Below are positions 9,329 to 18,525 of a stretch of 18,606 nucleotides of DNA, piece by piece. Below the pieces are notes generated by a model. The model searched no databases and had not been told where the DNA came from. It was given only the letters and a program-made list of their open reading frames with translations. Made by a program: the position numbers and the translations under genes. Each line of letters opens with the position of its first letter. The stretch's first letter is position 1. Source of the DNA: Xanthoparmelia taractica (taxonomy: Eukaryota; Ascomycota; Lecanoromycetes; Lecanorales; Parmeliaceae); the NCBI GenBank assembly GCA_033085395.1, contig JANQBS010000496.1:1-18606 (forward strand), in the 5' to 3' direction.

Positions 9329-9631
9329 TCAGCTTCTGCGTGAGAGTTTAGATGCATGCATGTCAGCATCAAACGATAGCCATGTTTTTAGTCGGAGATT
9401 ATTCAGCATCCTTCTCCGCTTACGGGGCAAGCCTCTGAACGCAAAGACCGAACCTACTGTCTTAATAGTCCGAAGCGTGGAGATGACGATTTTCAAGGAG
9501 AGGGCAAGCTCGCTGGTGAGTTGAGCTGCATCTCCTGCTTCCATTGCCTCGTCTGACACATCATCGTACTCAGGGTTGCATCGAATACTTTCCGGGAAGC
9601 AGCGGTGAAAACGCAGTCCAATTTGCCCACA
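9329..9631 (-). pseudogene. Orphan exon or gene fragment, 100 codons
   Basis: The frame is open from 9631 to a stop at 9329 and would follow an acceptor TAG (9632-9634 on the plus strand) preceded by a CTAAC branch site at 9654-9658. That makes it look like a last exon. It reads from FHRCFPESIRCNPEYDDVSD into SELALSLKIVISTLRTIKTV, an amphipathic helical stretch, then a basic PRKRRR. The first in-frame ATG, at 9544, would give only 71 aa. I could not find a first exon with a matching phase in 9660-9870; ATGGAGCCCCAG near 9815 opens a frame that stops after 14 codons. It is either a truncated relic next to the transposon block or part of a gene whose first exon I missed. Confidence 0.35.
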
Positions 9632-9659
9632 CTAGTGTACGAAATCAATTCATGTTAGT

Positions 9660-9874
9660 CATCCAAGTGCGGGTGTCAGCCATTTTTCATTGCTTATTGT
9701 CATAACATAGAGAACGGGAGGCCTATCATGTCCTTAGGTAAAACAAAGTCCCCAGCTTACAGCTTTGTGATTCAAATGAGACCCTCTGCTTCGCTCCAAA
9801 GTCTCTGGGGCTCCATATCTAGAAACTTATAGCTGTTGTAACCAACAGGAGTGGTCTAGTAGACAAGGAGAGAG
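9660..9874. promoter_or_regulatory. Short upstream region shared by divergent units
   Basis: About 215 bp separate the orphan minus-strand exon from the ATG of the plus-strand nuclease-like gene, so this is the likely promoter and leader of the latter. No clear TATA box is visible. The position of transcription starts cannot be read from the sequence. Confidence 0.35.
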
Positions 9875-11936
9875 ATGGATCCCAAGAAGGGCGACAACAA
9901 AACGGACATAGCTAAAGGTACACTTACGACAAAGCAACAAGATTTGAAACTGACAGTTACTATAGGAGGAGACACTGGGCAGAGGAATCCAAGCCAGCAG
10001 ACAAAGTCAGCCGTAACGTCAGGTAAACACATGTTCGCCCCCTGCGGCATAAGCAAAAGTGAGGGTTACTCTTCATAACTCTGTCTAGTATTAAACGCCG
10101 CTGCACATGGGGCAACCAGGGCGGTGACTTCGAGTGCAAGTTCGGTAACATCGTCTACCCCTGCGACTCGGAGTGATGATCCCCCGGGTCCCTCGAAGCC
10201 CATAGTTGAAGCGTTGAAAGAGAAGCTTCCTGTTTTCCCATCTGGCAAAGGTTCCAATTTTATGGCCACGAGTTTTTTTTCCATCAGTGATGCAACAGGC
10301 CAGTCCACAAAAATAGCAAAGCCGCCCATGGCATGGATTGCCGAAGACATGGACTCCTTCTTGAAAACGTACTTCACCGATGAAATAGCGAAGATCAGCG
10401 TACCTGGCATGGCGCCGCAGTTGGAGGAATCCTTCAGGATGTCAAACGAAGCTGACGTTGTTCGGGCATCTGCCGTATATCTACTTAATGTGGTAAATAT
10501 TGCCGGTGAGTTATCCTCTCCTTTTTTCATCAAAGCTACATGCATCTTTCGCGCAAATCCATGAGTAGAGTATGACCAGGATTTTATACATGCCATCAAC
10601 GTTATTCCGCTTTGACTGCCTCGGTCATTCTTCATTAACTTGACTACTATCGACATAACTGCAACACTGTTCCCAATAGAATTTTGAGATTCTGCACTTC
10701 AATACGTTGGTGTCTAATGGATATCTCTCTCTGCGCTATGTCTACCGCCGTTAAGAGTGACAACTTAGGAAGACCGCTCAGGCAGTCCACTCATTACCTT
10801 TGAAAAACTGTCGTGAGATCTTGAATTAGATTTATGCTGACGTAATGGCAGCTCAAGCGTGGCTTGGAGAGAAATACGTTTTGAAGTGCACCGCGGAGGT
10901 TCACAGTGCGGACAAGACACGCACAGGGACGATCGAAACAAGAACCGATATTGAATGGAGGCTGGAAACTCCCGCGGATGCAAATCTAGACCAACCAAAG
11001 GAAATACGGCCTGTAGCGGTCATGGAATACAAGCGGAAGCACTTAATTGATCCGAAACAGCTTCTAAATGCCAGATACTACCAGAGCGAAGACCCACACC
11101 AATTTAAGGAAGACGTCCCGACGTTTGAGGGCACAAAGACATATTTCGCTGATACTGCATTCTGGCTTATCAAACAAGTCAAGAGCTATCAGACAAGGCG
11201 AAAAGTGAGGGACGTCTGCTTGTTTGACTGGGATACAATCTTCATTCTCAATTTTGAAGACGGCTTCGACCCGGATGCACAGGGATCAAGCGAGGAAGAC
11301 AAAGATAGAGGAAGAAGCCCACAAGGGGTACCGGCACCTAAGAATGATGCTGATATCGATAAGCTTTGGCCTGCTGGTATACTGTATCAAGAGCAAGCGA
11401 TGTCCTCGGAAAGGGCAGCAGCAGAGCACACTTTTCGCAGTCTACTGCTTGCATTTCTGATCCGCGCTTTGAAACGTGTCAAGGAGCCATCAGTTCCCAA
11501 GGAGCCATTTGTTCCTATTACGTACGATAAGTCACGTATGTTGAACCCCCTAACTTCCCCCCGTTGCTAGTATTTCGTATCGTGCAACTAATGAGGGATA
11601 GTCCCACCTCATTCCCATGGAGAAGCTGGCGGAGAGAATCCAGCACACTCAGAGACTCCTGCTGAAACGACTGGTGAGCAAAAAACCTTACCTATCCGGC
11701 CACAGCAAGGAGGCACAGAGACTAGGGGACGAGGAGGGGGCCCAAGAGGAGGAGCTGCAACAAGAGGAGGGGGCGCAACAGGAGGAGAGGGCGCAAGAGG
11801 AGGAGGGGCCGCAGGAGAAGGGGCCGCAAGAGGAGGAGGGGCCGCAAGAGGAGGAGGGGCCGCAAGAGGAGGAGGGGCCGCAAGAGGAAGAGGGAGCGCA
11901 AGAGGAGGAGGGAGCGCAAGAGGAGGAGGGGGCTAA
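9875..11936 (+). CDS. PD-(D/E)XK-nuclease-like protein with C-terminal RGG tail, about 527 aa
   Basis: Model: exons 9875-10022, 10089-10505, 10852-11535 and 11602-11936. Introns 1 (66 nt, GTAAAC to TAG) and 3 (66 nt, GTATGT, CTAAT branch, TAG) are well supported. The middle gap (346 nt, GTGAGT to CTGAC then CAG) is in phase but long, and may hide a small exon. Residues 1-90 are Ser/Thr-rich and disordered. A helical region follows (about 95-190, with AWIAEDMDSFLKTYF). The core has D221 in TDIEW and E247-x-K249 in AVMEYKRK, the D...ExK arrangement of PD-(D/E)XK nucleases, then a hydrophobic CLFDWDTIFILNF segment. This layout resembles a large uncharacterised fungal family; nuclease activity is inferred. 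Residues 458-527 are an RGG/AARGGG tail, typical of RNA- or nucleic-acid-binding proteins. A competing frame through the tail (from 11617) gives Glu-rich repeats, but only the RGG frame joins the upstream exon. Confidence 0.7.
11730..11933 (+). repeat. 18-bp coding minisatellite (RGG box)
   Basis: The unit gccgcaagaggaggaggg occurs as exact copies at 11823-11840, 11841-11858 and 11859-11876. Variants follow at 11877-11894, 11895-11912 and 11913-11930, and more degenerate units lie upstream from about 11730. Because 18 is a multiple of three, changes in copy number keep the frame. In the gene's frame each unit reads AARGGG. The other plus frames give PQEEEG and RKRRRG, and the minus strand gives PLLLLR. 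Confidence 0.9.
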
Positions 11937-12448
11937 AGAGGTAAAAGAAGTGTATGAAGGAAGGAAGAAACGACGGAACAGAGACGCGTTTATTCATTCA
12001 AGTCTAGCATGTGCAGGGTTTTGGGTTCAGCGATTAGCCGTCAGCTTTGCAACAGTTCTGGCTGTTTTATCCTTGATGGACCGTCTTGAGGAAATTGCGA
12101 GTGTGGAAAATCATGTTCAACGTAGACCAACAAGGGAAATGTCGTAACCACTCGCTTTTCTTGCCAACTGCATAGGTTTTACCACTCAAACCCGCGTCTA
12201 TGATCACACTGCACGCAGGGGAGCTTCCAGAGAAATGAAAGAGGCAATCGGCCCTGAAACCATACTTCTCTACCCTGTGAAACACTGATGCCATTCCTAG
12301 GTGATCAATCTGCGTATGTCATCATCATCATTCACTCCCGCTCAAGCTGTCCCCTAAAACATCACCTCCAAACTCCAATACCTCCCCTCCCCCATCCGCC
12401 ACTATCCACATTCTCTCATACTTATCACAACACGGGCATCATTGTAGA
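11937..12448. other. Convergent 3' intergenic region
   Basis: About 510 bp between the stop of the nuclease-like gene and the stop of the kinase-like gene on the opposite strand. A frame continuing from the repeat (to 12147) is a shadow of the minisatellite. A pyrimidine-rich stretch at about 12330-12430 on the plus strand resembles a fungal 5' leader, but no gene follows it on that strand. No RNA gene is seen. Confidence 0.4.
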
Positions 12449-13618
12449 TTACACAACTCCATGCCTCCAGACTTTTTTCATTGCCTCCGTGACGCCCGGC
12501 CTATCGCCATCATACCGTTCACTGATCCACTTCTTCCAATCCCATCCCTCAGTCCAGTTCTTGAACGCCGACATCCCCGGATACTTCGCCCACCTCAACA
12601 ACGGCGATATATACACCCCCGGTAGATACCGCGCCTCGCCGAAATGCCGTAGCAGGTCCGGGCTCTGGCGCCCTAGGTCCGCGGCATCGAAATCCACCAG
12701 CACGACCGCGTCGAAGCGGAGCTGTTGCTGCGACCCGTCTCCTGCTGCCTGATCTTTAGTCGATGACCGAGTCCGCCGCTTGGTTTTCCCGTTAGCGGCC
12801 GTGTTCGGCGGCTGCCGGAACCGTACAATCGTGTTCCTAGGCGCAACATCATTCAGTTTGATGTTCTCTGTGAACACGGCGGTCTCGGCGTCGATGATGG
12901 CGCCCATGAGCGTTTGCCGCTGTCTCACGTCCAGCGAGCGCGGGTCGAGGCTGTACATGCTCCGCCCCGGGATGTATTCAATTAGGATTAATCTGACGTG
13001 CCGGACCCCTTCTGCCGTTTCCTTTTCTTCTTTTTTGTCGTCGTCTTTGTCTTCGGCTTCGCCGGCCGCGACGGGAAACGAGCAGGTGAAACTGCCGTAG
13101 TAGTGGGGGATCACCGTGCCCTGAAGTTTCTGGAGTTTCGTGTAGGCGCCGGCTTCGGTGGGATAAGTGGAGTTGATGAGGTTGAAGACGTCGCCGTCGG
13201 TTTGGTCGTGGTCGTAGTAGAGTGGGTCGTAGAATTTGGCGATAATTTGAGTTTGGCTGTCGGGAGGGGGGATTTTACCGAGAGCGTCTTTGCTGCCCTC
13301 GTCGTCGCTGACTGGTTTTACCTGGACGCGGACAAGCTGGGAGCGGAGATCATCATGTGCTTGAACGGGACTTTGGATTTCAAGGACGGCGGAACCTGAG
13401 AGGTCGACGCCAGCGGGCGGGGGATGTTTCAAGCAGCGCTCCAAAGGACTGAAATCCCGCCACTCCTCGATGTCCGCCCAAAGGATGCCTCGCTGTTCTG
13501 GGGGTGACGAGGGTGGCTCATGGGCGTTGATCTTGATTTTTGCACCTGTTGTGTATGGGAAAGGCGGTTTTTTCCAGTTGGGATGGGTTGACATGTAGCT
13601 ATGGGGTTCGTCATCCAT
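12449..13618 (-). CDS. Protein-kinase-like domain protein, 389 aa
   Basis: The start is the ATG at 13618 (MDDEPHSYMS). The open frame extends upstream to 13774 but contains only a TTG there. Visible kinase-fold landmarks are: Lys128 in IIAKFYDP (ATP-binding lysine); Glu155 in TEAGAY (C-helix candidate); a hinge-like LILIEYIPG at 210-218; the catalytic-loop equivalent LNDVAPRN with Asp257 and Asn262; and VDFD at 308-311 where typical kinases have DFG. This is the layout of fungal kinase-like and phosphotransferase-like proteins and not of classical Ser/Thr kinases (no HRD). Two charged, low-complexity insertions (about 185-204 with KDDDKKEEKE, and 272-300 with KTKRRTRSSTKDQ) interrupt the core. 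The C-terminus is Trp-rich (WTEGWDWKKW). No intron is needed. The substrate is unknown. It is convergent with the nuclease-like gene. Confidence 0.8.
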   Translation of the reverse strand: MDDEPHSYMSTHPNWKKPPFPYTTGAKIKINAHEPPSSPPEQRGILWADIEEWRDFSPLERCLKHPPPAGVDLSGSAVLEIQSPVQAHDDLRSQLVRVQVKPVSDDEGSKDALGKIPPPDSQTQIIAKFYDPLYYDHDQTDGDVFNLINSTYPTEAGAYTKLQKLQGTVIPHYYGSFTCSFPVAAGEAEDKDDDKKEEKETAEGVRHVRLILIEYIPGRSMYSLDPRSLDVRQRQTLMGAIIDAETAVFTENIKLNDVAPRNTIVRFRQPPNTAANGKTKRRTRSSTKDQAAGDGSQQQLRFDAVVLVDFDAADLGRQSPDLLRHFGEARYLPGVYISPLLRWAKYPGMSAFKNWTEGWDWKKWISERYDGDRPGVTEAMKKVWRHGVV

Positions 13619-13940
13619 AATAAATGGCCCTAGTGCTGGATGATACTTTTCTCTTGGGTGAGAAATAAACCGTATTATAGGGATAGAGGCGGACAAAACT
13701 CGCTTCCCAAATATAATCTTTTGACACTGCAAGAACAACTGTAAAGACTCGGCAGAATCTGACCTGCTCTGCAATATCAGCGTGCGATCCTTAGCACTCC
13801 AACTATTTCCCGGAGAGTCGGCATATCTTACGGGTCTCTATCAGAGTAAGCACGCGAAAATAGTTAGCAGGGGCTTTGATGATTTAGTCATACTAGGGAG
13901 GTTTAGCAACTCTTTTCAAAAGACTTTTTCGAAGCAAAAT
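13619..13940. promoter_or_regulatory. Upstream region of the kinase-like gene
   Basis: About 320 bp between the kinase-like ATG and the right AT block. It should hold the promoter for the minus-strand gene. On that strand CTATAATACGG (around 13671-13681) is a possible TATA-like element about 55-60 nt before the ATG; this is tentative. The short plus-strand ORF at 13782-13964 runs into the AT block and is not a gene. Confidence 0.4.
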
Positions 13941-14173
13941 TACGCTCGAAGAGATAGTTCTTAGTAAATTATCTCTATAAGTAAGATTATCGTTTATTTC
14001 TTTTAAATAGTTATATTACGAATTAAATAAATTATTAAAAACTTTTTAAAAGTTAAGCGAGTCTTAATGTTAAAATATTAAATAACTATATACTAAATTA
14101 ATTAAAATAATATATTATTATAAAGCGTATAGCGTATACTATAATTTTATATAATTTTAAAAATTTTAATCTT

Positions 14174-14311
14174 TGTCAAGGAACAATATTGATGTGGTTC
14201 AATAATGAGTGTGGTGTGTGAATTGTTTATTGATCTGCGTGTGTGCGCCAGCTAAGTACGGAGAAGCGAGCGCCAAGGCTAGTCATGACCAGCCCTACGT
14301 TCATATGATCA
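14174..14311. other. Non-RIP island inside the AT block
   Basis: About 138 bp of balanced composition (from tgtcaaggaacaatattg to catatgatca) sits between heavily mutated flanks. It begins with TG and ends with CA, as a solo LTR would, but no target duplication is evident. It may be a late insertion or unique host DNA left between two RIP-mutated repeats. No ORF or RNA gene is recognised. Confidence 0.55.
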
Positions 14312-14818
14312 AATATTTCATAATAGTTATTAAGTATATCTTAAATATATAATAATATTTATATAAATATAAATATATTATTTTCTATTAAAATAAAGAA
14401 TTATATAATTATCTTTATAATTTAATTAATTCGTTTCGATTATCTATTAATTTATAAATATTATCTAATAGATATTAGAATATTAATATTAAGCTTTTTA
14501 AATAAGCTCTTTTAAAATATTAATATAAACTTAAAATCTCTATCGAAGATTATAACTTATAATATATTCTATTATACGATATTTATTTATACGATATTTA
14601 TATAATAAATATCTTAATTATTTATTCGCTAATATTTTATATAATCTTAATAAAAACTAATAATACTCTTTTAAAAAATTTATAAATTATAATAAAAAAA
14701 TTATTAAAGTCTTTTATAGATATAAATAATATTATTATAAAGTTAATAGCGACTATATAAAATAATATAATAGATTAATCTATAAGTAATATACTCTTAT
14801 AAGATTTACAAAGCTTTA

Positions 14819-14872
14819 TTTAATTTTATTAAAATATTTAATTTTATTAAAATATTTAGTTTTATTAAAATA
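14819..14872 (+). repeat. Three tandem copies of an 18-bp AT unit
   Basis: tttaattttattaaaata occurs at 14819-14836 and 14837-14854, and with one A/G difference at 14855-14872. It is either a local duplication made after mutation or a microsatellite-like expansion in the AT-rich block. Confidence 0.85.
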
Positions 14873-15296
14873 TTAAATATATATTAAAAAAGCGATTCTA
14901 ATATAAAAGCGATAATAATTACTATAATATTATTTATTATAAGCGAGTTTAAATTTTTATTTCTTTAAGCTATTAAGAATATAAAGATATTCTTAATTAT
15001 TATTAAAGTTAATATAAGAGAATAAATTATCGCGCTTCTTAAAGCGTAGTTCGAGCTTATATACTCGATTATTCTTATTTTATAAAAATACTTTATTATT
15101 TATAAAAGACTTTTTAATAAGCGCGAGTATACTTCTTTATTAATTATTAGCTTCGTAGACTTTAAATAAATATATTTTAAAATTCTATAATATTTCTATT
15201 AAGATAATATAAGAGCTAAAGTCTTCGATAAATAATATATTTTAATACGTTAATAACTAATATAATTACTTTAATAAATAAAACGATTAATAAATA

Positions 15297-15500
15297 TGTG
15301 AGGTAGCAAGGCCTCTTTTCAATGGAGCTACGTAGTAGCTAGGCAATTAGCGAGGTTGAGGAACGTAGATACTAGGATAATTATCTGGATTGCTAAGTGA
15401 ATTAATAGCTAAGAAAGAAAAAAAGAAAAAGAGGATTCGCGAATATTTAAGACTTCCGTTAAGTATACTAGATATTTATTCTTGCTACGTAACTTATAAT
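15297..15500 (+). mobile_element. LTR-like repeat, copy 2 (less mutated)
   Basis: Begins tgtgaggtagcaaggcctc and aligns over at least 200 nt with 8846-9068 (see that entry for shared landmarks). This copy keeps more C and G, so it reports the older state of the repeat. The element may extend to about 15990: a TATA-like atataaaaacc at 15918-15928 and a tandem atatcaatatta near 15955-15980 lie downstream. Its right end is not defined. Confidence 0.6.
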
Positions 15501-16404
15501 CTAATAAGCGAGTTAAGCGAGTTCTATTAATCTACGCTAAGTACTTTCGCTCTTATAACTACTTTTTTTCTTAAAAGATTTAGTCTCTAAATCTTATTAT
15601 AACTACGTATTATAATTAAGTGCTTACGAGCGTGCTACGCTGCTAACTCTAGATTACTTACGTCTAGTCTATCTTAATTATTTTGATATATATATTTATT
15701 AAAATCGCAATAGCGCGACTACGAATATCGTTATCTTAATTAATAGAATACGTGCTCGCTATTATTCATTGTAATACGCTAATATCGCTATATAATATAC
15801 TATTATCGCTATATGATATACTATTATCACTATTGTGTCGTGCTATTATCGCTATTATCTATTATAATACGTTATTATCTTATTATTGTAATAGGGCGAA
15901 AATTACGCTAGTAAGATATAAAAACCTTATTTACTTTTCTTTCTAGTAACAATAATATCAATATTAATATCAATATTAATAAGTACTAAGCTTTTCTTAC
16001 TATTTGCTATTTAGTCTTTCACTATTTCTAGCGCGATATTACAATAGCGAGCTATATATCTTCGTAATAGCGAGGCGTATAAATTAATTAAAGTAATAGT
16101 TAAGTGAGATTAAAATCGCTTAGCTAAGTTAATTTTATTCATAATAAGTATCTTAAAGAATACTTTACTCTGCTTTAGAGACTCTTCGCGATATATTCTA
16201 ACTATACGTAAGAGCTTATTAAGCATACGTAGTTAAATACGAAAAAGAGCGAACTTTATAAGAAGTATATTAATAAGATTAATAGTGTTCGCCCTCTTAA
16301 TTCTTCGTTATCGCGACTTTAACGAGCGCTTTATTAGATTGATTAATAAGTTAATATATAATAATGCGAGATCTCTAACTAATATAAGATATAGCTATCT
16401 CTAT

Positions 16405-16495
16405 CGCCGTCTCTACTCTCGCTTCTACTTCTATTTCTATTTCTACCCCTACTTTAACTCCTATTTCTACCCCTATTTCGACTTCTACTTGTAAA
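16405..16495. repeat. Degenerate short tandem array (ctatttctacccctactt type)
   Basis: On the plus strand, repeats of the form tctacttctatttctatttctac and cctatttctacccc follow each other for about 90 nt. On the minus strand these read as alternating gtagaa and ataggg, which would encode an acidic Val/Glu/Gly/Ile low-complexity stretch. It may be a decayed coding repeat of a transposon protein or a simple microsatellite. Confidence 0.6.
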
Positions 16496-17359
16496 TATTC
16501 GAGTCTATTTTAAAGAGATACTTAGCTAACGAGAGAAATAGCTATACTCGCCCTCGTCTCTTTACTAGATATATATTAATTATAAGAAAAAAATAATATT
16601 TTACTAAAGAATTTCGCTAACGTATACGAAGTTATTTATCTTCGTTATATTCGCGCTTTTACGCGTAATTAGATCGCGATATATCTTATATCTTATATTA
16701 GCTCTCGTTAGCGTAAGTGTAATCGCTATTTTCACGATAAACACGCTTACATATTAGATCTTCTATCTTCTTATTATTAAGCTACGATATTTATAATTAC
16801 AATTATCTTTTTATTTATTCGCCTTCGTCTCGCTACGTAAAAGAGTAAGATAATCTTAATTTATAAATTTAAGGATTTAGCTAATAGAAATAAGCGTTTT
16901 ACGCGCTTATAACGCTATCGCTATTTCTTCTCCCTCTATTACTATCTTCTCTTATTTATCGACGATTATTTTTAATAAAAGTATCTACTTCTTATCTTAA
17001 AAGAACGTTTTAATTAATATTAAATAATATTATAACTAAGTTTAAATACGATTCTTATAATTATCGTTTTTTTATTATATAAAGCGCTTCGACGCGTTAG
17101 ATTATTATACGTATATAAGCCTTTAAGTTAAGAATAGCTATATATATTTAATTTATAAATTAAAATAAATTACTTACGAGCCCTCTATTACTATTATTAT
17201 CTTTTCTTTTATAATTTATCTCGCTTCTTAATTTTCTATAATAATTATATTTTTTACTTTATCTTAGATATTAACTTATATATATCTTTACTTATTCGAA
17301 GTCTTTAATTATATTTTTAATATTTTTGAAATACTTTATTAATTTTTATAAAGCTTTAT

Positions 17360-18525
17360 AAGATAAAGAGTTTTTTTAAATAATAAGATACTTAATTTCA
17401 CTCTTATAAACTCTTTTATCTAATATTCTTTCGATCTCTCACTTCTCTTCTTTATTAATTAAGATTATTTATAACTTTAAATTATTATCTCGCGAATATT
17501 ACGACTTTAATAGCGATATATAAAATATAAAATAGATTTTTTTATATCTAGCAGAGAGGTCTAGCTTATAGATCTATATATTTATTCTTTCTAATACTTC
17601 AAAAGATTTAAGTTATCTATAATTAAGTTTCTTCTTTAATCGCGAGATACGTATATTTAAGCTTTATAATAACACTTTATCTCTCTCTTAAAAAATAATA
17701 GTCTTATAATTACTATTATAATATTTTACTTATTAATATATAACTCGCTCTTATAATTCTTTTAGATACGTTCTAATATCTCGCAATCATTCTATTTACT
17801 CTATAATAAACGATACTTTTTCTCTTAAGATTCTACTCTTAAGAATACTTTCTAAGTCTATTATATATTTTATTAATAATTCTTACAAGATTTTATTTAT
17901 ATTTATATAAATATTATTATTATATACGAACGTAATTATTAATAATATTTCGGGCTAATTATCTTACTTATAATTATAATATACTTATAAATAATATTCG
18001 AGAACTTGATTTTATCTCTTAGTCTAATTATCTATTTAAAAATAAAACGTAATACTAAGTCTACGCTTCGCACTTAAATATTAATATAATATTATTTAAA
18101 ATTTATTTATAAATAGTAAGCCTCGATCTAAAATCAAGTTACGTATTATATCACATAATAATACGAACTCCCGTTATATAATATTAATAAGTTTATCTAC
18201 TTTTAGATCTTTTATAATTACTATATATATTATATACTTCGTAAGTTTATCTATTAAAATTAAGATAATATCGTAAATCTTATTAATATAAGAATTTCTC
18301 GTAGATAACAGATCTATAATAAAATTTATTATTATAGTATAAAATAAATTCACGCCGTCTAATGAAATTGACGCTAGCTTATTATAAGACTTATAATAAT
18401 AAACTTATATTTGCTAATAATCGAGATAAGTGCGAATATAATTTATTATTCCGAATATTATATCTAGCTAGTAATATTTAAATTTAATATTCTCTTTAAT
18501 ACGTCTACGCGAGAAATATTTAATT
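17360..18525 (-). mobile_element. RIP-destroyed gypsy-type retroelement (integrase and chromodomain)
   Basis: On the minus strand one frame, broken by many stops, preserves the order of a chromovirus-type gypsy element. At 18326-18324 the codon in xxNFII reads AAT where the family has the first catalytic Asp. IDKLTKY follows at about 18254-18234. LILDRG at about 18137-18120 keeps the second Asp (GAT, 18128-18126). TKR lies exactly 36 codons later, with AAG (18020-18018) where the D-x35-E glutamate should be. A region resembling the integrase C-terminal part follows (about 17520-17690). The chromodomain is at about 17450-17366 (EEK-stop-EIERILDKR and IKYLII-stop). Both lost catalytic residues and the stops in Trp positions are explained by G to A changes. 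The left end is undefined and the right end is truncated near 18525. Confidence 0.7.

Noticed and set aside
11617..12147. 176-codon plus-strand frame with EEEGPQ repeats
   Set aside because: Its openness comes from the 18-bp repeat. It does not join the upstream exon in phase, while the RGG frame does, and the part after the repeat lacks protein character. It starts with ATG in a fair context, so it is not fully excluded.
12288..13399. Plus-strand frames opposite the kinase-like gene
   Set aside because: They are antisense shadows of the kinase-like coding sequence, whose motifs identify the real strand.
13619..13774. Upstream extension of the kinase-like frame by 52 codons
   Set aside because: The extension starts at TTG. 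The first ATG in frame is at 13618 and gives a complete protein.
16285..16494. 69-codon Tyr/Phe-rich frame on the plus strand
   Set aside because: It is a by-product of the short tandem array in AT-rich DNA and has no start context or flanking gene structure.
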